From an uncultured Verrucomicrobiae bacterium (GTDB lineage Bacteria > Verrucomicrobiota > Verrucomicrobiia > Verrucomicrobiales > Akkermansiaceae), in NCBI GenBank assembly GCA_937957985.1, contig CALGOH010000227.1, forward strand, positions 1 through 10,404: DNA of 10,404 bases. The letters run 5' to 3'. Position 1 is the first letter of the stretch. The number at the start of each line of letters is the position of its first letter. A program made the position numbers and the translations under genes. Below the pieces are notes generated by a model. That model did no database searches and was not told where the DNA came from. It saw only the letters and a list, made by a program, of their open reading frames with translations. This document shows, piece by piece, positions 6,639 to 10,404 of this stretch.

Positions 6639-6753
6639 AAGTTCCAAGTGAGAAGTGCCAAGTTCCAAGTCGCAGGCACCCCCATCTTGGCACCCGCCTT
6701 CGCCAATGCTCCGGCGCGGCAGGCTTGCAACTTGGAACCGGCAACTTGAAGCT
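6638..6753. repeat. Dispersed-type low-complexity repeat with inverted AAGTTCCAAGT motifs
   Basis: The 9-mer GTTCCAAGT occurs at 6641-6649 and 6662-6670 and, inverted, as ACTTGGAAC at 6730-6738. Partial forms (AAGTGCCAAG, CAACTTGAAG) fill the flanks, while the middle (6671-6727) is GC-rich and different. The gap thus reads as an imperfect inverted repeat of about 115 bp with a unique core. Tracts of the AAGTTCCAAGT/ACTTGGAACTT kind are, from memory, recurrent intergenic sequences in some Verrucomicrobia and related genomes; here only one locus is visible. It separates two divergent glycosyltransferase genes, so both promoters must lie in or beside it. It is open in the frame of the GT4 gene, which would produce a false N-terminal extension. 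Confidence 0.65.
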
Positions 6754-6760
6754 CCGCGTT

Positions 6761-7789
6761 GTGTTCCGGGTGTGTCATGTGCTTGCCAGCGTCGGGGAGA
6801 AGGGGGGGCTGGAGAAGAACGTCATCGAGCTGGCGAACCGCCAGGCCTCGCTCGGGCACGAGGTGAGCGCGGTGGCGGACGAGTCGATGCGGCGGCATTT
6901 CTCGAAGGATGTCCGCTTCGTCGCGCATCCGATGTCAGCCGGGCGGCTGAATCCGTTCAACCGCACCGCGCTGAGGAAGCGCATCCTTTCGACCCGGGCC
7001 CAGATCGTCCACGCCCACGCCAACAAGGCCGGGGCGCTGGTGCGGGCGATCCGCAAGGGGCTCGGGCGCATGAGACGGGTGGCCACGGTGCAGAACATCA
7101 AGCGCAGCGCGGCACCCTTCCGCGACTACCACGCGGTCATCACGGCTTCGGCCCAGGTGCGCGACTCGCTCGGGGGGATTCCGGCGACGGTGATCTGGAA
7201 CTCGATCGACCCCCCGCCTCCGGGAACCAGGGAGAAGGCGCTGGCGACCGCCCCCCCGTTTCTCGATGGCGGCGACCCGGTCTTCTGCACGGTCGGGCGG
7301 CTGGTCCCGGCGAAGGGGATGGATCTGTTGCTCGAGGCGACGGCGCGGGTGCCGGGGTTCAAGCTGTGGGTGGTCGGCGAGGGAGTTCAACGGCGGGAAC
7401 TGGAGGGGCTCATCGAAACCCACGGGCTCGGGGACCGGGTCTGGATGGCGGGACATCGCGACGATGCCGTCGGCCTGATGGGCTGCGCCGCGCTCTTCAT
7501 CGTCGCCTCGCGCAACGAGGGCGGTCCCTACACCCTGGCCGAAGCGCTGCACATGAAGGTGCCCTGTCTGTCGACGCGGGTTGGCTTCGCGCCGGAATTC
7601 CTGCCCGACGAGGCCCTGATGGAGACGCATTCCGTCGATGAACTCGAGCGCGGCCTGCGTTTCGCCCTCGGCGATCTGAAGGGTCTGGGCGAGCGGCTCG
7701 CACCGTCCTACGAAATGGTGGCGCGGGAGGTCACGCTGGACGCGATGACGCGCAAGGTGCTCGCCGTCTATGAACGGGTGACCGACTGA
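6761..7789 (+). CDS. GT4-family glycosyltransferase (WaaG-like fold)
   Basis: Retaining glycosyltransferase of the GT-B fold, 342 residues from the chosen GTG. Visible motifs: glycine-rich first loop with GGLEKNVIELANRQ (15-28), as in enzymes such as WaaG and PimA; HAHANKAGALVRA (84-96); the linker IWNSID (145-150); FCTVGRLVPAKGMDLLLEA (175-193); VVGEGVQRRELEGL (204-217); and the donor-binding EX7E motif with Glu253 and Glu261 in SRNEGGPYTLAEAL. Sugar and acceptor are unknown; a role in cell-surface polysaccharide or lipopolysaccharide core is likely given its neighbours. The frame stays open to 6581, but that part is the intergenic repeat and would precede the first beta strand. Possible starts are GTG 6761 (first strand FRVCHVLAS), TTG 6746 (gives MKLRVVFRV) or GTG 6770; none has a good ribosome site. 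It converges on the HAD gene with only five bases between the stops. Confidence 0.9.
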   Translation: MFRVCHVLASVGEKGGLEKNVIELANRQASLGHEVSAVADESMRRHFSKDVRFVAHPMSAGRLNPFNRTALRKRILSTRAQIVHAHANKAGALVRAIRKGLGRMRRVATVQNIKRSAAPFRDYHAVITASAQVRDSLGGIPATVIWNSIDPPPPGTREKALATAPPFLDGGDPVFCTVGRLVPAKGMDLLLEATARVPGFKLWVVGEGVQRRELEGLIETHGLGDRVWMAGHRDDAVGLMGCAALFIVASRNEGGPYTLAEALHMKVPCLSTRVGFAPEFLPDEALMETHSVDELERGLRFALGDLKGLGERLAPSYEMVAREVTLDAMTRKVLAVYERVTD

Positions 7790-7794
7790 GGGCG

Positions 7795-8391
7795 TCAGAT
7801 CGCCGACCGCTTCTCCGCATCGAGCCAGGCTTCAAACGCCCCGTGATCGTCGAGCCGGTAGTGATGGGTGCGGAATCCCATCCGGCGCCCGGTTTCCACG
7901 TTGGCGGGCAGGTCGTCGATGTAGCGCGTGGTCGCGGGGTCGAGACCGTGGTCGTCGATCACTTGCTGATAGATGGCCGGTTCGGGTTTCATGGACCCGG
8001 CTTCGAAGGAGTAGGTGCCCGCCTCGAAATGCCGGAAGACCGGGTAGGCTTCGAGCATCCACGGACAGTGGATCGGATTGGTGTTGGAGAAAAGCAGCAG
8101 GCGGTGTTTGTCGGCCGACAGTTCCTCGACCGCGGTCCACATCGGCGGGTTGGGAGTGAAGACGTCCCGCCACGCCGACTCGAAGTCGTCGCGGGTGACC
8201 GACGGACCGAGCACGGAAAGGGCGTGACCGAGGTAATCGTCGAGTCCGACGTCTCCCCGTTCGAAGGCGTCCTTGTCATCGAGAACCGCGTCGAGAAGCG
8301 CCGGATCGGAGCCCGGGGGGAGCAGGCGCCCGAGCGTCCGTTCGAAGTCGAAATCGAGCAGCACTTTTCCGATGTCGAAGAGGAAGGTCAT
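7795..8391 (-). CDS. HAD-superfamily phosphatase, YihX-like (sugar phosphate)
   Basis: 198 residues, the same size as E. coli YihX, an alpha-D-glucose-1-phosphate phosphatase. Motif I is FDIGKVLLDFD with nucleophile Asp6; the position two later is Gly8, as in YihX (FDLGNV), instead of the more usual Asp. Motif II is FSNTN (Ser102), motif III the lysine in GSMKPEPAIYQQVI (Lys135), and motif IV YIDDLPANVETG with Asp159-Asp160 for magnesium. Residues 15-85 form the small helical cap of subfamily I. Soluble, with no export signal. It begins inside the stop codon of the upstream GT28 gene (ATGA, 8388-8391), so the two are translated together. The pairing suggests that it removes phosphate from a sugar or sugar-lipid precursor in the same pathway, or recycles hexose phosphate. 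The exact substrate cannot be read from sequence. Confidence 0.93.
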   Translation of the reverse strand: MTFLFDIGKVLLDFDFERTLGRLLPPGSDPALLDAVLDDKDAFERGDVGLDDYLGHALSVLGPSVTRDDFESAWRDVFTPNPPMWTAVEELSADKHRLLLFSNTNPIHCPWMLEAYPVFRHFEAGTYSFEAGSMKPEPAIYQQVIDDHGLDPATTRYIDDLPANVETGRRMGFRTHHYRLDDHGAFEAWLDAEKRSAI

Positions 8392-9533
8392 GAAGGATTC
8401 TTGGTGGCGGACAGGGAATCTGTCGATCGATGGTGGTCGATCTGCTCGAGGATGTAGCGGGCGCAGGTGAGGGCGCCGGCGTTGCGTCCGTGGCGGGCGA
8501 GGGATTGCTTCATGCGGCGCCACAGCGTGGCGTGGTCGGCGAGCATGTCGGCGGTCTTCCGCCGGATGGCTTCGGGCGAGTCGGCGAGATCGCCGCCGCC
8601 GATTCGCTGGAGCAGCTCGAGGTTGCCTTCCTCCTGGCCCGGCACGAGGTGGTGGACCAGCATCGGGCACATCGCGGCGATGGCCTCGTGCACCGTCGCC
8701 CCGCCGGCCTTGCCGATGACGAGGTGGTGCTTGCTCAGAAGTTCGGGCACGCGGCGGGTCCAGCCCTTGATCCGGACCCGGCCGGGAAAGCGTTCCTTGA
8801 TCTCCCGCGCCCTCTGATGGAGCAGGCGGACGTTTTTCCCGAGGACGATGGTGATGCGGGTGTCGGGCGACGCGTTGAGCACCGCCTTCGAGATCCGCCG
8901 GACGTGGGGCAGCTTGGCGGTGGCGAAGTACAGCACGTCGAACGGGGCGACTGGTGCGTCGGCACCGAGGGGCTTGAGCCGTGAGAACGCGGGGTGGACG
9001 GGAAAGCCGGTCTCGACGACGCGCGCGGCGTCGAGGCCCGCGTCGATCATGTCCCGCCGGGTGTGGGCGTCGGTGACCAGCCATCGCGTGCGCGGTGCCT
9101 TCAGCCAGGCGGCGTTGATCTCGATCGAGTCGGTCACCGCGGTGAAGACCGGCAGCGGCCGGCCTGTGCGGGCGAAAATGCGGTCGAGGTAGTAGGGGTA
9201 GAGCGGGTAGGTGGAAACGACGGCGTCCGGAGCAAAGTCCTCGATCATGCGGTCGAGCGCGTTCTCCGACCGGCGCATCAGGGGCACACGTTGGCGGGAG
9301 AAATCGACGTCGGCGGTGGCCCGGTAGATTCTCGCCCACAGCCGGGGCTGGTGGGTGGTGACGAAGCGGTAGGCCTTGCAGAGGCTCCGGGTCAGCCGTG
9401 GCTTGGCCAGCATGCAGGGATCGGCCACCCGGCTTTCTGCGCCCATCTCGTCGAGGGCGAACGAGAGGTTGCGGGCGGCGCTGTTGTGCCCTTCGCCGAA
9501 AGCGGCGGTGACGATCAGGATCCGGGCAGGCAT
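8388..9533 (-). CDS. GT28 glycosyltransferase, MGDG synthase / UgtP-like
   Basis: 381-residue enzyme of the family that moves a sugar onto diacylglycerol or a related lipid at the membrane (plant MGDG synthase, Bacillus UgtP). The N-terminal MGDG-synthase domain opens with RILIVTAAFGEGHNSAARNL (4-23), holding the Gly-Glu-Gly-His loop, and continues with DAVVSTYPLYPYYLDRIF (103-120) and FTAVTDSIEIN (130-140). GFPVHPAF (176-183) marks the hinge. The C-terminal GT28 domain has the donor-binding GKAGGATVHEAIA (274-286) and PGQEEGN (298-304), both family hallmarks. No transmembrane segment; such enzymes bind the membrane peripherally. It is the first gene of an operon with the HAD phosphatase, overlapping by four bases. 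ATG 9533 is chosen because the first strand starts right there; the frame is open further upstream but has no homology-like content. MurG-type activity is less likely because the N-terminal signature is that of MGDG synthases. Confidence 0.92.
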   Translation of the reverse strand: MPARILIVTAAFGEGHNSAARNLSFALDEMGAESRVADPCMLAKPRLTRSLCKAYRFVTTHQPRLWARIYRATADVDFSRQRVPLMRRSENALDRMIEDFAPDAVVSTYPLYPYYLDRIFARTGRPLPVFTAVTDSIEINAAWLKAPRTRWLVTDAHTRRDMIDAGLDAARVVETGFPVHPAFSRLKPLGADAPVAPFDVLYFATAKLPHVRRISKAVLNASPDTRITIVLGKNVRLLHQRAREIKERFPGRVRIKGWTRRVPELLSKHHLVIGKAGGATVHEAIAAMCPMLVHHLVPGQEEGNLELLQRIGGGDLADSPEAIRRKTADMLADHATLWRRMKQSLARHGRNAGALTCARYILEQIDHHRSTDSLSATKNPS

Positions 9534-9586
9534 GCGGGCGGGGTCGTGGGCTTTTAGGGGCTGGCGGGGGTTGCGTCGAATGGCAA
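9534..9586. promoter_or_regulatory. Divergent intergenic region between GT28 operon and membrane protein
   Basis: These 53 bases separate two start codons pointing away from each other, so promoters for both directions must lie here or overlap the gene starts. It is GC-rich with one CTTTTAGGGG patch. I see no convincing -35/-10 pair, operator palindrome or Shine-Dalgarno sequence; the assignment rests on gene geometry only. Confidence 0.4.
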
Positions 9587-10404
9587 ATGGGGTTTTCGTC
9601 CTCGCGCGTGAGCGATCCCGGGAAGGAGGCGAAGCTGAAGGTGGTCGAGGAGGATGCCTCGTCCTCCGAGGAAGTGCTTCGTCTCGAAGGTGACGAAGGC
9701 GGTGCGGTCGAGGCGAAGGCGGTGGACCGACTGCCGGTCGCGCCGCCTCCCGAAGAGCCCACAAGGCTCGAAACCGGGGAGCGGGACGATGAACGGCGTA
9801 CCCACGAGCCCGACATCGACGTCATCATCGAGGGGCGTGAGGAGTCATCGGATCCCGAGGAGCAATGGACCGCGTCCCGCCGACCCGTGCCCTACGGATG
9901 GTTCGCCTTGATCGCCCTGGTGGTCGTGGCGGCGGTGGTCGTCTCGACCATGGTCGGGCAGCCGGATGGTCCGACGGAAAGCGAGGTGGCCCGGGAGGCG
10001 GCGAACGAGCGCGACATGGCCGACGAGGAAGCCGAGCGGGAGGCGAGGGAATTGGTCGAGGCGGTCGAGCAACGCATCACGGACTTCCTGGCGGCGGAGA
10101 AGGTCGAGGATCTGCTGCCTCACGTGAGGCACCTGGACCGGGTGCGGCCCCTGATTGTCGAGTGGTATGAGGATCACGAACTGAGGCCCCGTGAATTCGA
10201 CGGGATGGTGGTGTTCGAGCCGGTCAATCTCGGCATGAAAAGCTTCTGGAAGGCGGTGGTCACCGTGAAGGACGACGGAGGCGGGAACGAGGAACTCCAG
10301 CCGATGCTTCTCGAGCACTTCGACGACGGCTCGGTGCTGGTGGATTGGGAGACGACCGTGTGCCACCAGCCGATGCCGTGGGACGAATATGTCCGGGAAC
10401 TGCC
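9587..10404 (+). CDS. Membrane-anchored protein of unknown function (3' end outside window)
   Basis: Open from ATG 9587 to the window edge, 272 codons with no stop. I do not recognise a family. Residues 1-100 are highly charged, acidic and probably disordered, with Pro-rich VAPPPEEPTR (51-60). One hydrophobic helix follows, WFALIALVVVAAVVVSTMV (105-123), preceded by SRRPVPYG, so the charged N-terminal part should be cytoplasmic and the rest outside. Residues 131-172 are rich in Glu, Arg and Ala and likely helical or coiled. From about 175 there is a globular part with conserved-looking Trp residues (LIVEWYEDH, SFWKAVVTV, LVDWETTVCHQPMPWDEYVREL), alternating strands that recall small alpha/beta domains; no specific fold is claimed. 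Alternative GTG starts (for example 9608) exist. A competing ATG at 9580 in another frame stops at 9693. Transcribed divergently from the GT28 operon, so a functional link is only possible. Confidence 0.82.
   Translation, partial: MGFSSSRVSDPGKEAKLKVVEEDASSSEEVLRLEGDEGGAVEAKAVDRLPVAPPPEEPTRLETGERDDERRTHEPDIDVIIEGREESSDPEEQWTASRRPVPYGWFALIALVVVAAVVVSTMVGQPDGPTESEVAREAANERDMADEEAEREARELVEAVEQRITDFLAAEKVEDLLPHVRHLDRVRPLIVEWYEDHELRPREFDGMVVFEPVNLGMKSFWKAVVTVKDDGGGNEELQPMLLEHFDDGSVLVDWETTVCHQPMPWDEYVREL

Noticed and set aside
5246..6928. 560-residue minus-strand open frame
   Set aside because: It is a shifted frame of the CgeB-like gene and antisense to the ExbD-like gene and the GT4 gene, with Arg/Pro-rich composition typical of high-GC shadows.
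9580..9693. Start ATG at 9580 in another frame
   Set aside because: The frame ends after 37 codons, whereas the ATG at 9587 opens a long frame with a membrane helix and structured domain.
8392..9828. Minus-strand extension of the HAD frame to a 677-residue protein
   Set aside because: It overlaps the well-supported GT28 gene in another frame and has shadow composition (Pro/Arg/His-rich); the HAD fold starts at MTFLFDIG.
1..10404. tRNA, rRNA or riboswitch
   Set aside because: All gaps except 6619-6760 are about 100 bp or shorter, and none shows a cloverleaf, a TΨC-like GGTTCRA arm or a recognised aptamer core.

Overview
This is a compact, high-GC (about two thirds G+C by eye) bacterial chromosomal window with ten protein genes, two of them cut by the window edges. 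I see no rRNA, tRNA, CRISPR array, transposase, integrase or phage gene. Start codons mostly lack a clear Shine-Dalgarno sequence. The gene content (zwf-opcA, a CysJ-type reductase, ExbD-like soluble proteins, repeats rich in AAGTTCCAAGT in an intergenic gap) fits a heterotrophic Gram-negative of the Verrucomicrobia/PVC type. That placement is inference from resemblance, not proof.

Layout. Positions 3-3885 (+): the 3' two thirds of zwf (glucose-6-phosphate dehydrogenase), directly followed by opcA (its assembly/activation protein), then, after a 104-bp gap holding a strong GC hairpin, a cysJ-type diflavin sulfite reductase. zwf/opcA make NADPH and CysJ uses it, so the block is metabolically coherent. 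Positions 3912-5556 (+): two exported proteins of unknown function, a small putative lipoprotein and a larger protein with two ExbD/TolR-like segments. They end in the same kind of tail, built of 11-residue repeats that look like synuclein or LEA repeats. This pair is the least explained protein content of the window.

Positions 5557-5628: a near-perfect 26-bp inverted repeat between two convergent genes. Each arm is itself a small palindrome preceded by GGAG, which is the layout of a paired REP element. Positions 5638-9533: a glycoconjugate cluster with a CgeB-like glycosyltransferase (-), a GT4 glycosyltransferase (+), a YihX-like HAD sugar-phosphate phosphatase (-) and an MGDG-synthase/UgtP-type GT28 glycosyltransferase (-). 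The last two overlap by ATGA and form one operon. The gap between the two divergent glycosyltransferases (6619-6760) is filled by a hairpin and a low-complexity repeat that was carried into the open frame of the GT4 gene. Positions 9587-10404 (+): a membrane-anchored protein of unknown function that runs off the window.

The most notable items are the shared 11-mer-tail protein pair, the REP-like pair, and the dispersed-type repeat between the glycosyltransferases. I found no clear-cut new defence or mobile system.
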